The notes under the pieces are model-generated. The model saw only the letters and a list, made by a program, of their open reading frames with translations. It had not been told where the DNA came from and searched no databases. The position numbers were made by a program, and so were the translations under genes. Positions 9,703 through 18,656 of a DNA stretch of 64,000 bases are shown here, in pieces. Origin of the DNA: CALODL01 sp942492115 (GTDB lineage Bacteria; Planctomycetota; Phycisphaerae; UBA1845; CAIVHJ01); assembly GCA_942492115.1 (NCBI GenBank), contig CALODL010000027.1, positions 700,370 through 764,369 of the forward strand, read 5' to 3'. Within the stretch, counting starts at the first letter, position 1. Each line of letters opens with the position of its first letter.

Positions 9703-10283
9703 TTCCGGTGATCCTCGTTGACCGTCGGTCCATGACTGGCGGCCAGCAGTTCGCCGAGACGCGCCCGTCCTGCAGACAGGATATGCATGACGCTGGGCCC
9801 CGTCGATTCCATCAGCTCGGCGATCTCTTCGCGTTTCTTGCCTTCCCAGTAGAACATATACAGCGCCTGGCGTTGGGCGGTCGGGAGCAGCGCCAGCGCC
9901 TTGACCAGCGCGTCGATCTTCTCGCTGCGCGCAAACTCGCGACTCGGCGTATGGCTGGGGCAGACGAACGAATCGCTGCGATCACTCGAGCGATAGGTGG
10001 TCGTTGAACGTACGGATTGACGCTCACGGCTGGCTTTCTTGAGTGCATCGAAGAGTTTGCGCTGCGCGACGCCGATCAGCCACCTGGTGAAGTCATCGAA
10101 GCGCTCGGGCGGTTTGCGCAGTGCTTCTTTCCACACTTCCTGGCGCACGTCCTCCGGGAAGACCACGTCACGATACTGTTTCGAAATACGCGATTCGAGA
10201 TAACGGTGCACGTTGTCGGCGTTGCGAATGATGAGGTCGATGATGTCGACGTTACGCGATGCGGTGCGTCTGGGACCGGCCAC
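9699..10283 (-). CDS. ECF-type RNA polymerase sigma factor
   Basis: A 194-aa sigma-70 family protein. The region 2 equivalent is about residues 18-85 (PEDVRQEVWKEAL, FTRWLIGVAQRKLFDALKKA). Region 4 is about 125-185, with a helix-turn-helix (LLPTAQRQALYMFYWEGKKR, EEIAELMESTGPSVMHIL). I chose the GTG at 10283 because a strong GAGGAGGG lies 7 nt upstream and the length then fits the ECF family. An upstream ATG at 10454 would add 57 unconserved residues and has no ribosome site. Its TGA overlaps the kinase GTG. No anti-sigma gene is adjacent, so activation by the coupled kinase is the likely control. Confidence 0.88.
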   Translation of the reverse strand: MAGPRRTASRNVDIIDLIIRNADNVHRYLESRISKQYRDVVFPEDVRQEVWKEALRKPPERFDDFTRWLIGVAQRKLFDALKKASRERQSVRSTTTYRSSDRSDSFVCPSHTPSREFARSEKIDALVKALALLPTAQRQALYMFYWEGKKREEIAELMESTGPSVMHILSAGRARLGELLAASHGPTVNEDHRK

Positions 10284-10768
10284 GGTAGGGCCCTCCTCGG
10301 TGTCGTTCAAGGTGCTCGACAGGAAGAGCGAATTATACCGGTCAGCCGCCGAATGTGTAGATCCGGCCGGTGTCAGCAAAATATTTTTTGCGTCCCAACG
10401 TCGTCCTGTGGCGCCGCTTAGGCCGCGAGAGGGGGCTTCTGGCGTTTTTGACATGTTCGGTTGCCCAGCAGAACAGACCTCTAAGTAGAAGAGTCATGGT
10501 TTGATCCGTTCAATGATCATCCTGCCGGCTGGCCTATACGTAGCATCCAATGCGGTGTTGTCAGGAGCAGGCACTGCGAAGGGTGTTGTGTCGCTGCACC
10601 TTGGTGGTCGGCCGGCAGGTTGACCGTTGAACGGGCCGAGGAGGGCTTCCGGAGGGGAAGTTGCTTCAATGGACTCTGCAAGCTGGGCGCACGGCCTTCA
10701 CATTCCGCAAAGCGCCCGATCGCGACGGTGGGTTCATCCCATAGTCCCCACCGTTCCATTCCCGTGGG
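10284..10768. other. Intergenic region upstream of the sigma/kinase pair
   Basis: No convincing gene lies here; the short open frames have no ribosome site or family match. It must hold the promoter of the sigma/kinase operon. A weak copy of the recurring intergenic motif lies at 10459-10488 in minus orientation. The 57-codon N-terminal extension of the sigma frame (up to 10454) also falls here and is probably untranslated leader. Confidence 0.4.
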
Positions 10769-10800
10769 AAAAAGCCCGCCAATCGGCGGGCTTTTTCTTT
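10769..10800. terminator. Bidirectional intrinsic terminator
   Basis: A GCCCGCC/GGCGGGC stem (10774-10780 with 10785-10791) with an AATC loop is flanked by an A-run on the left and a T-run on the right, so it can work in both directions. It sits just after the minus-strand GT39 gene that ends at 10829 and most likely terminates that transcript. Confidence 0.85.
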
Positions 10801-10828
10801 TGTGCTGCCATGTCGATGAATTGCGTGG

Positions 10829-12112
10829 CTAGGTGTTGCGCCGCTGTGGCTTGGCGTACGCTTCGGAGTCCGGCGATATCCAGCGCAACAGCGTGGCGCT
10901 GGCGAAGGGGATGAGCATGAGCATCACCGGCATGCAGAAGCGTGAGGAGCTGACGATGATCAGGGCATAAAGTCCAACGTAGACCACGACGAACGTCAAC
11001 ACCCATGCCGCTTCGAGGGGTGCGGTTGTGCGTACGCCATACAGCCCGATCAGCCCCAGAATGCACACCGGCCAGTTGATGATCAAATTGACCATCGATT
11101 TCTGGCGTGACGAGGACCACGACATGAATCGCCAGGTGTTGACGATCAGCTTGCGCAGCAGCAGGGCCGGACGATCCTTGATCATCATCATCGCAGAATC
11201 AGAAAAGTACTGCTCCATGACTGGATCGACGTCGTAGTGACCACCCGGCCGCAGGTCGTCGCGGGTGATCGTAACGTCATGATCGCGCTTGACCCGGTCC
11301 AGTGCAGTTTGCACGCCATACTTGAAGACGAAATCCGTGTCGCCCGAGGTTTCGATCATGAAGTTGCCGACCAACAGATTGAACCCGCCGCCACCCGAGA
11401 CGAGGACAAGTTGGTCCCGTACAGTGAAGTTCCGTACGGTCCACATGCTGATCAGCCCCAGGCCGACGCCGGCAGCTATGAGCGCGCCAACGATGCTCCG
11501 CCGGTCCTTGAACAGGGCCACCACCACCAACAGCCCGGTGAACGGCAGGGCCGTGGCTTTGGTCAAGGTGGCGGCAGCAAACATCACGCCGGTCAGGAGG
11601 CTCCGGAGGAGGGTTGGTTTGCGCAGAATCAGGAGGCCGCCGTAGATCATGGCGACGATCAGGAACGTCAGCACAATATCCGAGTATGCGTTGGCGCAAT
11701 AGTAGATCGGTAAAGGGAAACACACTGCGACGCTGCCACCCCACAAGGCCGTACGGCGCTCATAGAACAATAGGGCAACGCCGTAGATCAGCACACTGGC
11801 CAGTGCGCCACATATGCAGTTGACCCATAGCGTTGCGTGTGCCACGTTGCCCATGAAGCGGTACAGCACCGCGATGGCAGCAGGGAAGATCGGACCGCGA
11901 TGGACGGTACTGGGAACGTCAGGATCGAATGTCAGGCGGCCATATTCGATGAGGTTGACGGCCAGGTCGATGTAGCCATCCGACGAGGTATAGAATCCCG
12001 AATTGTGTGGGCCCACGTCCAGATTGGCGGCCGGCGCGACGACGAAACAGAACCCAAGCCGCAGGGCCAGGGCGATGCAGAAGAGAACGGCGGCAGTACG
12101 ACCAGGGGACAT
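10829..12112 (-). CDS. GT39-type membrane glycosyltransferase (PMT/ArnT-like)
   Basis: A 427-aa polytopic membrane protein with about 10 hydrophobic segments. The N-terminus has FCIALALRLGF, then a periplasmic loop with YTSSDGYIDLAVNLIEYGR and a STVHRGPIFPAAIAVLYRF segment, the arrangement of dolichyl-phosphate-mannose or ArnT-like transferases where an acidic residue in the first loop is catalytic. LLTGVMFAAATLTKATALPF matches the conserved LxxGxxxGLAxLTRP region. These enzymes move a sugar from a polyprenyl-phosphate donor to lipid or protein on the outer face of the inner membrane. The acceptor is unknown. The gene stands alone, followed by the terminator at 10769. Confidence 0.82.
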   Translation of the reverse strand: MSPGRTAAVLFCIALALRLGFCFVVAPAANLDVGPHNSGFYTSSDGYIDLAVNLIEYGRLTFDPDVPSTVHRGPIFPAAIAVLYRFMGNVAHATLWVNCICGALASVLIYGVALLFYERRTALWGGSVAVCFPLPIYYCANAYSDIVLTFLIVAMIYGGLLILRKPTLLRSLLTGVMFAAATLTKATALPFTGLLVVVALFKDRRSIVGALIAAGVGLGLISMWTVRNFTVRDQLVLVSGGGGFNLLVGNFMIETSGDTDFVFKYGVQTALDRVKRDHDVTITRDDLRPGGHYDVDPVMEQYFSDSAMMMIKDRPALLLRKLIVNTWRFMSWSSSRQKSMVNLIINWPVCILGLIGLYGVRTTAPLEAAWVLTFVVVYVGLYALIIVSSSRFCMPVMLMLIPFASATLLRWISPDSEAYAKPQRRNT

Positions 12113-12375
12113 CTATGTCTTCGCTCTGTTGTGGCTCATGCTCTGGTGTGACAGCGTGCCGGCAACGACCGGACCTGTCGTCTCGAATGCCCCGAAGGAG
12201 GGCGCAGACCTCTTCCGATAGTTCTCTTATCGGCCGCCGCCGCGCAGTTTCCTGATCGCATCGGCGGGCTCGTCAGGCAGGGATCACGGAATGCTTGGAA
12301 AGCGGGATCCTGACTCCTCCTCCACCATATTCCCGTGGATCTGGCTTCATTTCAACCGTCATGTCCGCTCAGGAT

Positions 12376-14913
12376 CTACTGTGGTGGAATATTGAAACAG
12401 AACCCCGTATCACAGGTGTCCACGGTGTCCGGGTCGCCATCGTCCGGGCAGAGTTCAACCAGAACCTGGGCGATCAGCACGAACACTTCACCGATCGTGT
12501 CCGCATCGGGGGCGATGAAGAAGAAATCGCTGTCGAGGTTTTCGAAGCGGGCCTCGAGACCATCCACGCCAGCGGTGCAATCGGTGTCATCATCCGACGG
12601 CATGCGATCCAACCCGTCACTGGCCACAGCCGCCAGCAGTGCGCGATTCTCGACATCGCCGCTACGGCAGTCGCCGGCTGCGTCGTAGGCGATGGTGAAG
12701 ATGATCGCTCCAGCGTCCTTGGCGGCCGCCGCTGCGGCCAGCGCTCCGCTCGAAGGATCCGGCGAGCCCTCAGTCGGCAGACCGTCCGAGATCAAGATGA
12801 TGATCCGGGTTGGATTCGTACCGTCAGCGAGCTCCGCTGCGCTGACAGCAATGGCGTCCTGGAGGTTCGTTCCGACCTCGCTGGTGTCGGCCAACCCCGT
12901 AGTAATGGTGCTGTCGAGCAGCACGAAATTCTCGCGAAGGTTGATGTTCAATCTGCTCTGCAGGATTTCGGCCTCCAGGCCACCGTTGACATCATCACCG
13001 AATCGACCAATGCCGACGAAGTGGTCGACATCCGATTGGCTCAAGATGAAGAGCAACTGACGCGCAGCCTGGGCCTCGGCCTCGCGTTGGTCCATACTGA
13101 CACTGCCGGTGCGGTCGAGCATGAACACGATGTCGGCGGGGGAGGTGCCGCAGCGAATTGCGCAGCCGGATTCGTCGACGGCTGCGAATTCAGGGCTGTC
13201 AGGACAGGAATCGATGCACTCCGGAACTCCATCATCATCGCTATCGATGAGCGTAAAGACACAGATGTGCTCGACGCACGCCTTCGTTGCACAGCCAGAT
13301 GCGTCGACGCAATCGTCGTCGACCAAACAACCGACACAGTTATCGGTGGCTTCGTCACAGACGGGCAGCGTCGTCCCGACACACGGGTCACCAGAGGATT
13401 CGACTTCACCGGTGAGGCCATCGCAGATTTCGACTCCGTTGCAGAACAGGCCATCGTCGACATCGAGCGGGTCGTGCAGACAAACGTTGGCGACGCACAG
13501 ATCGGTCGTACATAGACTGTTGTCTGCACAATCACTGTCGCTAGCGCATCCCGTGCAGCGCTGAGACTCTTCGTCGCAGGTTTGACCGGGCGCGCACGGT
13601 AATTCGCCGGGGAGGCACAGGCCCTCCGCACACGACTCAATACCTGTGCAATACAGGCCGTCGGAGCACTCATCATCGGAACAGCACTCCGCGACGATCT
13701 CCTGGCATGTATCGAGGATGCCGTCCTGGTTGCAGTCGACACACGTTGCACTGCCGTCGCAGCTGCTGATTTCGCACACGTCGGGTATGCGGTTGTCATT
13801 GCAGTCCCGACAGGCCGGCCACAGTTCGGCGTTCTCGAAACACGTCAGTGGATCCGTTTCCACGAAATCGTCGATCCCGTTGTCGTTGCAATCGATCGTA
13901 CATCCGACGGGAGCGCCCTCGGGGTAGATCACGGCATGAGTCGGGATGCTCGCCACGCCGGGGGCGGACTCGAAGATCTCGACGATCAGCAGGGCATAAC
14001 AACCGTTGTCCTGGAACTCATCGAGAGCGTTGATTTCGAACGCCAGCAGGTCGGCGACCTGCAGGTCGCGCGCCAGACCAAGCCCTGTTTCGAACAGTGG
14101 CAGATCCACGACGATCAAGGCGCCATCGGTCCCTGCAGCAGAATCGTCGATCCGTACTGAGTTGGGCGCTCCCAGGACCTCGATGCCCAGACCATGGCGG
14201 GCGCGGAAAGCGTCGAGACGAAAAGCGAAACAGGAACCGGGTTCACCCCCCGCGCCTGTGCGCCAGAAATACAAACGCATGGTCGCAGCGTGACCCGCAT
14301 AACGCGGCCCCACGGGTACCACAAAAGCGGCGACACCAACGGTATCAGCGCCGCACGCCCCGATAGCGGGTTCGAGGATTTCCACGGTGGGCAGATCGGC
14401 GCCACGATGCAGTTCGAGTCCATCGTAGGTACCACCCTCGATGCTGAAGAAGCGGTCGATCAAAACAGTCCACAGCGTAGGACCTGGAGCACCGGGCGCT
14501 CCAGGCGGGCCGATGCTGCCGGGTTGTCCGGACGTGCCGTCCTGGCCATCGATGCCGTCGGTGCCCGGCGCTCCCGGCGCTCCGTCCACACCGTCGTCGC
14601 CCGGTCGGCCCGTCGGGCCAGGCGCCCCGCGATCACCATCACGTCCAGTCGCACCCGTGGGACCGGATGGTCCAGCCGGGCCCGCAGGTCCTTCGGGGCC
14701 CTGTGGGCCAACAGTGGGGGCCTCCTGCCCCGGTTGCAACACGTCACCGCCGCCGAGCAGGTCGATCGCCACAGCGCCGATCCCGAACAGGAAATCACGT
14801 TGGTAGTCTTCGAGACCGAGGAAACCGCCACCGCACCCCGGGATCACTGTGAGTGCCGCGCAGATTGTCACGGCCGTGCCGCGGACGGCCCATCTATGGA
14901 TTCGTGAAATCAT
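12376..14913 (-). CDS. Collagen-like lipoprotein with Cys-rich repeats and VWA domain
   Basis: An 845-aa exported protein. The signal peptide ends with lipobox VIPGC (Cys27), so it is probably lipidated. Residues 69-145 are about 25 uninterrupted Gly-X-Y triplets, a bacterial collagen-like stalk rich in Pro and Asp. Next comes a beta-rich domain of about 200 residues, then Asp/Cys calcium-type motifs (DCNDNGIDDFVE, DCNDNRIPDVCE, DCNQDGILDTCQE) and Cys-rich repeats (CSDDECSDGLYC). Residues about 590-810 are a von Willebrand A domain with a MIDAS-like DRTGSVS and LISDGLPTEG. The order suggests a surface adhesin: a lipid anchor, a rigid stalk and a metal-dependent binding head. The ligand is unknown. 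The start ATG at 14913 has GGAGACTTC upstream. Confidence 0.85.
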   Translation of the reverse strand: MISRIHRWAVRGTAVTICAALTVIPGCGGGFLGLEDYQRDFLFGIGAVAIDLLGGGDVLQPGQEAPTVGPQGPEGPAGPAGPSGPTGATGRDGDRGAPGPTGRPGDDGVDGAPGAPGTDGIDGQDGTSGQPGSIGPPGAPGAPGPTLWTVLIDRFFSIEGGTYDGLELHRGADLPTVEILEPAIGACGADTVGVAAFVVPVGPRYAGHAATMRLYFWRTGAGGEPGSCFAFRLDAFRARHGLGIEVLGAPNSVRIDDSAAGTDGALIVVDLPLFETGLGLARDLQVADLLAFEINALDEFQDNGCYALLIVEIFESAPGVASIPTHAVIYPEGAPVGCTIDCNDNGIDDFVETDPLTCFENAELWPACRDCNDNRIPDVCEISSCDGSATCVDCNQDGILDTCQEIVAECCSDDECSDGLYCTGIESCAEGLCLPGELPCAPGQTCDEESQRCTGCASDSDCADNSLCTTDLCVANVCLHDPLDVDDGLFCNGVEICDGLTGEVESSGDPCVGTTLPVCDEATDNCVGCLVDDDCVDASGCATKACVEHICVFTLIDSDDDGVPECIDSCPDSPEFAAVDESGCAIRCGTSPADIVFMLDRTGSVSMDQREAEAQAARQLLFILSQSDVDHFVGIGRFGDDVNGGLEAEILQSRLNINLRENFVLLDSTITTGLADTSEVGTNLQDAIAVSAAELADGTNPTRIIILISDGLPTEGSPDPSSGALAAAAAAKDAGAIIFTIAYDAAGDCRSGDVENRALLAAVASDGLDRMPSDDDTDCTAGVDGLEARFENLDSDFFFIAPDADTIGEVFVLIAQVLVELCPDDGDPDTVDTCDTGFCFNIPPQ

Positions 14914-15628
14914 GGATGAAGTCTCCAGCGCAAGCAGATGCGCAATTGTTCCGCCAGACTTGCGGCAGCGCTGACCGCATGCGTTGCAGCGCCGCGTCGG
15001 TCGAATTGGGCTTTGGCTGCGATCGAGTTACGTTGCCCAATACGGTGGTCTCGTGAGCGCCATCATAATGAATAGGGTGACGTGATCCCAAATCAAAACC
15101 CATGGCGTCGTATGTAAGATATTTGTAGTAAAGGTGTTATGTGATTCGGTCCCGTCGCGAGCTGGGGATCCGGTGATCCGGTCATGGGCCGCGCACCACA
15201 CGGGCGTTCGGGCAATTGGAGCGGTCGTGGCCAGAATCAGCGTGTTGCGGCAGTGGAACTTGTGCAGGACCGCATCCGTCGAAACCAGCTCGGCCCGCGT
15301 TTCAACAATCCAGCCACGCTGTGATGACAGGATGCGCACCGGTGGTTGCGGCATGATTGCGGCGTCAATAGAGGATCACGGTTCGCGAATCGGAGATGTG
15401 GGTCGCGCTGTCGTTCGACACTGCAGTACACGCAATCGACTCGTTCGCGGATGCACGAAAATGGTCCCGAGTGTCCCGGCATGGTAACATGGAGGAGCTT
15501 ACCAGGGCGTGGTACGGCCAAGATTCAGTTTATTCAACCAGGTGCGTGGAGGCGCTTGCGCGGTTGCTACCGCGAGGCGAACCAATCCGGCGGGGCTCCC
15601 GTTGCGGGTCCGCCAGAGGAGTGTACAA
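14914..15628. other. Long divergent intergenic region
   Basis: Lies between the divergent collagen/VWA lipoprotein and the Lpo-like operon, so it must hold both promoters. Open frames of up to about 117 codons exist on both strands (for example 15134-15487), but they lack ribosome sites and recognisable protein character, and none is called. No repeat or RNA structure was recognised. Confidence 0.4.
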
Positions 15629-16219
15629 ATGAGAAGACTCAGTCTATGTGGGACGCTCGGAGTAATCGGGAGCATCATGCTGGTCGGGGGGTGTGACAAG
15701 CCGCGTGGACGCGTGCCGGTGCACACCACGACACCTGCCGAACGCGAGGCTCCGGGCATGACCACCACCGACCTCGCGTCTGCCTCCGATGTCGTAGGGC
15801 AGTCGCTCGTCCGTGACATGAACCGCCTGATCAACGAGGAGTTCGTCGATCCGAGCGTGCGCGTTTGGGTGGTATTCGGTTCCATCGATAACAAGTCCGG
15901 AACGATGCCGCGGACTGATTTCGAGTATCTGCGCGAGCGGATCAAGGACAAGCTGCACAAGAGCCCGATCTGGCGTGACAATGTCAAGTACGTGGCCAGC
16001 CGTCAGCAGGTCGAGGAGTTGAACCGTAGGGAATATGGCGAATCGGCTGCGCCGGTCAAGCGGGCAGAGATGGAACACTTCTACTACCTCAATGGTAAGG
16101 CATTTGGTGTGCATCGCGACGGAACCGAGTTGTACTACGTCTCGTTCAATTTGACGCGTGCTGATGATGGGGCAGAAGTCTTCTCTGAGAAGTACGAGGT
16201 CAAGTACGGCCGCATCTGA
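15629..16219 (+). CDS. LpoB-like lipoprotein (penicillin-binding protein activator family), copy 1
   Basis: A 196-aa lipoprotein. The ATG at 15629 follows AGAGGAGTGTACAA, and the signal peptide ends with lipobox LVGGC (Cys22). After a Pro/Thr-rich linker, the region MTTTDLASASDVVGQSLVRD and the DPSVRVWVVFGSIDNKS strand match the PF13036 LpoB-like fold, ending YYVSFNLTRADDGAEVFSE. In E. coli LpoB is an outer-membrane lipoprotein that activates PBP1b. Here the family match is inferred from motif order, and the partner synthase is not in the window. It is the first gene of a four-gene operon, and the next gene starts 11 nt after its stop. Confidence 0.75.
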   Translation: MRRLSLCGTLGVIGSIMLVGGCDKPRGRVPVHTTTPAEREAPGMTTTDLASASDVVGQSLVRDMNRLINEEFVDPSVRVWVVFGSIDNKSGTMPRTDFEYLRERIKDKLHKSPIWRDNVKYVASRQQVEELNRREYGESAAPVKRAEMEHFYYLNGKAFGVHRDGTELYYVSFNLTRADDGAEVFSEKYEVKYGRI

Positions 16220-16229
16220 GAGAACAGCC

Positions 16230-16790
16230 GTGGCCCGAGCCATGATGTGTATTGCTGGCTTTGCCGCGTGTGTCGCGGGATGCCAAACACCTCGCTCGAC
16301 GCGCTTGAACGTGGATGATTTCGAGTTCATGGCCACGGGGATTGCTGATGCGCTGCGCGGTTCGATGGTCCAGGGATTTCTCGCCGAACGCGGACCAGGC
16401 TCGCCGGAGATGGTTGTTGCCATCCAGCGGGTGACCGACTATTCGCATGACATGCTGTCGGATGGCGAAAAGTGGTACTTGATGGCCAAGGTCCGCGACG
16501 CGCTGGATCACTCCTTGCGCACGAGGAAGAATATCGTCTTCGTGATCCCTGCCGACAAGATCAGGGACGCCCGGAAGATGGGTGAGATCGATGACCAGAA
16601 TGCCTTCTCCAGTCGTGCGCCGACACATGTCATGGATGGAACGATCCGCGCTGTCGTGAGGACCACCGCGCGGGACCGCACCGATGCCTATCTACTCGAC
16701 TGTGAGTTGACCGCCCTCGCCGGCGGGGAAGTCGTGTGGAGCGCGCAGGTCGAATTCAAACGCTGGGCGCGTGGGCGGGCGTGGGACTGA
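16230..16790 (+). CDS. LpoB-like lipoprotein, copy 2
   Basis: A 186-aa protein related in layout to the previous gene: short signal peptide with lipobox CVAGC (Cys19), then LNVDDFEFMATGIADALRGS, a VVAIQRVTDYSHD strand, KVRDALDHSLRTRKN and a C-terminal strand pair with Gly-Gly-Glu (ALAGGEVVWSAQVEFKRW). The order and the VxxAxxRITNxT-type strand fit the LpoB-like family. I chose the GTG at 16230, which lies after GAGAAC and 11 nt downstream of the previous stop. An ATG at 16242 or 16245 would also work with a shorter n-region. Two different Lpo-like lipoproteins in tandem suggest either two partners or a complex. Confidence 0.72.
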   Translation: MARAMMCIAGFAACVAGCQTPRSTRLNVDDFEFMATGIADALRGSMVQGFLAERGPGSPEMVVAIQRVTDYSHDMLSDGEKWYLMAKVRDALDHSLRTRKNIVFVIPADKIRDARKMGEIDDQNAFSSRAPTHVMDGTIRAVVRTTARDRTDAYLLDCELTALAGGEVVWSAQVEFKRWARGRAWD

Positions 16791-16844
16791 CCCCGTAGAC
16801 GTGGTGTCGACGGGGGCCGACACGCGGAGTGAGCAGGAGAACGG

Positions 16845-18635
16845 GTGAACGATAGCGCCAACAGAACGTGCGACAACACTCGGTGGCCCGGCCTGCAGGA
16901 TGCCGCTTCACGGATGTTGTTCCGAAGATGTCGTGCGCGTGAGCACAGGACCCGGTCCTGCGTCACCGTCCGCATCATCATGACCGCGACCCTTCTGCTG
17001 GGGGGCCTTGCCGGCTGTGCGGACCCCGCCGCCGCGTTGGTGGGGCAGGTCGAGCGCGGGGCATATGGCAAAGCGCGTGCAAGCCTGAGCGGCAAACTCG
17101 AGACGAGTAAGTCCAGCCGCCAGTACATGTACCACCGCATGTACCTCATGCTCGTGAATCTTGCAGACGGCCTGCCCGAGGCGGCCGAGCCGCTGGCCGA
17201 GCAAATGTTCGACATCCTGCGCACTCAGGGGATCAACGAAGACAAGACCATCGCCAGTGTCGTTCTGTGGGAAGGTGTCAAGTTCTGGAAAGGCGAGCCT
17301 TTCGAACAGGCCATGATGTTCACGTACGTTGCGGTGCAGAAGGCCATGAGTGATAAGTGGGACAGCGCGCGGTCGGCGGGCCTCAACGCCCTGTTCCTGC
17401 TAAAGGATTTCGACGCCGCCGAGGGTACCGCCGCGGCGCTGGCGCAGGAAGCAGCAGAATGGGAAGAGCAGCACGATGGCCGCGACTACTTCGAGCAATA
17501 CACGGCGGCGCGGACCAATTTCGTACCGGGTTACCTCATTACCGGCGTGGCGAACGCTGTCCTGGGGTTCAGAGATTCCGATCGTGCTGCTGAGGCGCGT
17601 GAGCATTTTGCCAGTGCGGTGCGCTTTAACCCTGCCCTGCGGCCAGTGGTCGATCGGATTCAGTCCGGACAGTACAACACGGTGTTGGTCGTGGATTACG
17701 GTCTCGGGCCGACCAAGTACGGGCATGGCCCGGACAATGTCTTCGCCGACTACCGGCAAGCGCGCGGATGGCCCAGTGGGACGGAACAATTGCGCGTCGA
17801 AGTGAATGGGCGCCATGCCGGGGGCGTGCCCGTAGCGTGCGACCTCAATGCGCTCGCAACCGACCACAAATGGCGGAGCATCGAGGATGTGCGCAAAGCC
17901 AAGAGCACGCTGGGGACGCTGATGTTGGCCGGAGGCGGAGCCATGGTCGCCTTTGGAGACAATGACGTTCAGCTCGTCGGTGCAATCATCGCTGCAATTG
18001 GCCTTTACAACAAGGCGACCGCTGCGGCCGACGTCCAGTACTGCAAGATTCTTCCACAACGTATGTACGTCGTGCCGTTAACTCTCGCGCAGCCCGACTC
18101 GGTCATCGCATTGCGGGTGGGGTCGGCACAGCCGTGCATTCGGCTGGCCGGTGTGTCGCCGCCGATTGCGCCCGATCGTGTGCAACTGCGTTACGTACGC
18201 GTGCCGGCTTCGCATGTGCCGCAGCCCTGGGCAGTGTCAGGTCACGTGTACTACGCCAACGATCACTACGACCAGGTCGTGGACGGCGATGATCTGCCCT
18301 ACATTCTCGGGGGACGATGTGTTCGAACGCCCACGCACGAGGTGTTGGCGTATTACCAGAGCAGAGGTCACCTGCAGGACGTCACCCTCGACGAGTTGCG
18401 TGAGATGTACCGTGCCGAGGGTATCGTTCTCGAAGTGGCCGATGACCAGCTGTCGCAGACTGGCGTGCATGTGCTCGAGGGTGGCACTTCGCTGTTGTGT
18501 CCTCTTCCGGGGACGACGGGGTACGCCCGCCTGTTCGGCCAGGAGCACGCCCGGCATGCCCCGCGCAGCCGGATGGTGCGTAAGCGAATGCAACAATTGA
18601 TCGCAAGCGGGTCAGTGGCGCGTTCAGCGCGGTGA
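16845..18635 (+). CDS. COG3014-like envelope lipoprotein
   Basis: A 596-aa protein. The GTG at 16845 has a strong CAGGAGA site. The resulting n-region before the hydrophobic core is unusually long (about 45 residues), so a start at ATG 16980 is possible. The lipobox is GLAGC. The first half is helical and TPR-like (YMYHRMYLMLVNLADG, EQMFDILRTQGINEDK, YLITGVANAVLGFRD), followed by VLVVDYGLGPTKYG and a Gly/Ala-rich hydrophobic stretch at about 350-385. This order matches the COG3014 proteins that sit next to lpoB and ycfL in several proteobacteria. Function is not established; a structural or assembly role for the Lpo-like proteins is inferred from the linkage. Confidence 0.7.
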   Translation: MNDSANRTCDNTRWPGLQDAASRMLFRRCRAREHRTRSCVTVRIIMTATLLLGGLAGCADPAAALVGQVERGAYGKARASLSGKLETSKSSRQYMYHRMYLMLVNLADGLPEAAEPLAEQMFDILRTQGINEDKTIASVVLWEGVKFWKGEPFEQAMMFTYVAVQKAMSDKWDSARSAGLNALFLLKDFDAAEGTAAALAQEAAEWEEQHDGRDYFEQYTAARTNFVPGYLITGVANAVLGFRDSDRAAEAREHFASAVRFNPALRPVVDRIQSGQYNTVLVVDYGLGPTKYGHGPDNVFADYRQARGWPSGTEQLRVEVNGRHAGGVPVACDLNALATDHKWRSIEDVRKAKSTLGTLMLAGGGAMVAFGDNDVQLVGAIIAAIGLYNKATAAADVQYCKILPQRMYVVPLTLAQPDSVIALRVGSAQPCIRLAGVSPPIAPDRVQLRYVRVPASHVPQPWAVSGHVYYANDHYDQVVDGDDLPYILGGRCVRTPTHEVLAYYQSRGHLQDVTLDELREMYRAEGIVLEVADDQLSQTGVHVLEGGTSLLCPLPGTTGYARLFGQEHARHAPRSRMVRKRMQQLIASGSVARSAR

Positions 18636-18656
18636 CCCGTCTGGAAGGAGTATGTC

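Noticed and set aside
8161..9711. 516-codon plus-strand open frame across the kinase gene
   Set aside because: It is antisense to a clear kinase with catalytic motifs. High-GC coding sequence often leaves such long shadows.
12295..13515. 406-codon plus-strand open frame over the VWA gene
   Set aside because: Antisense shadow of the collagen/VWA lipoprotein; no signal or motifs.
15134..15487. Small gene in the long gap before the Lpo-like operon
   Set aside because: No ribosome site, odd composition and no recognisable motif; similar frames exist on the other strand.
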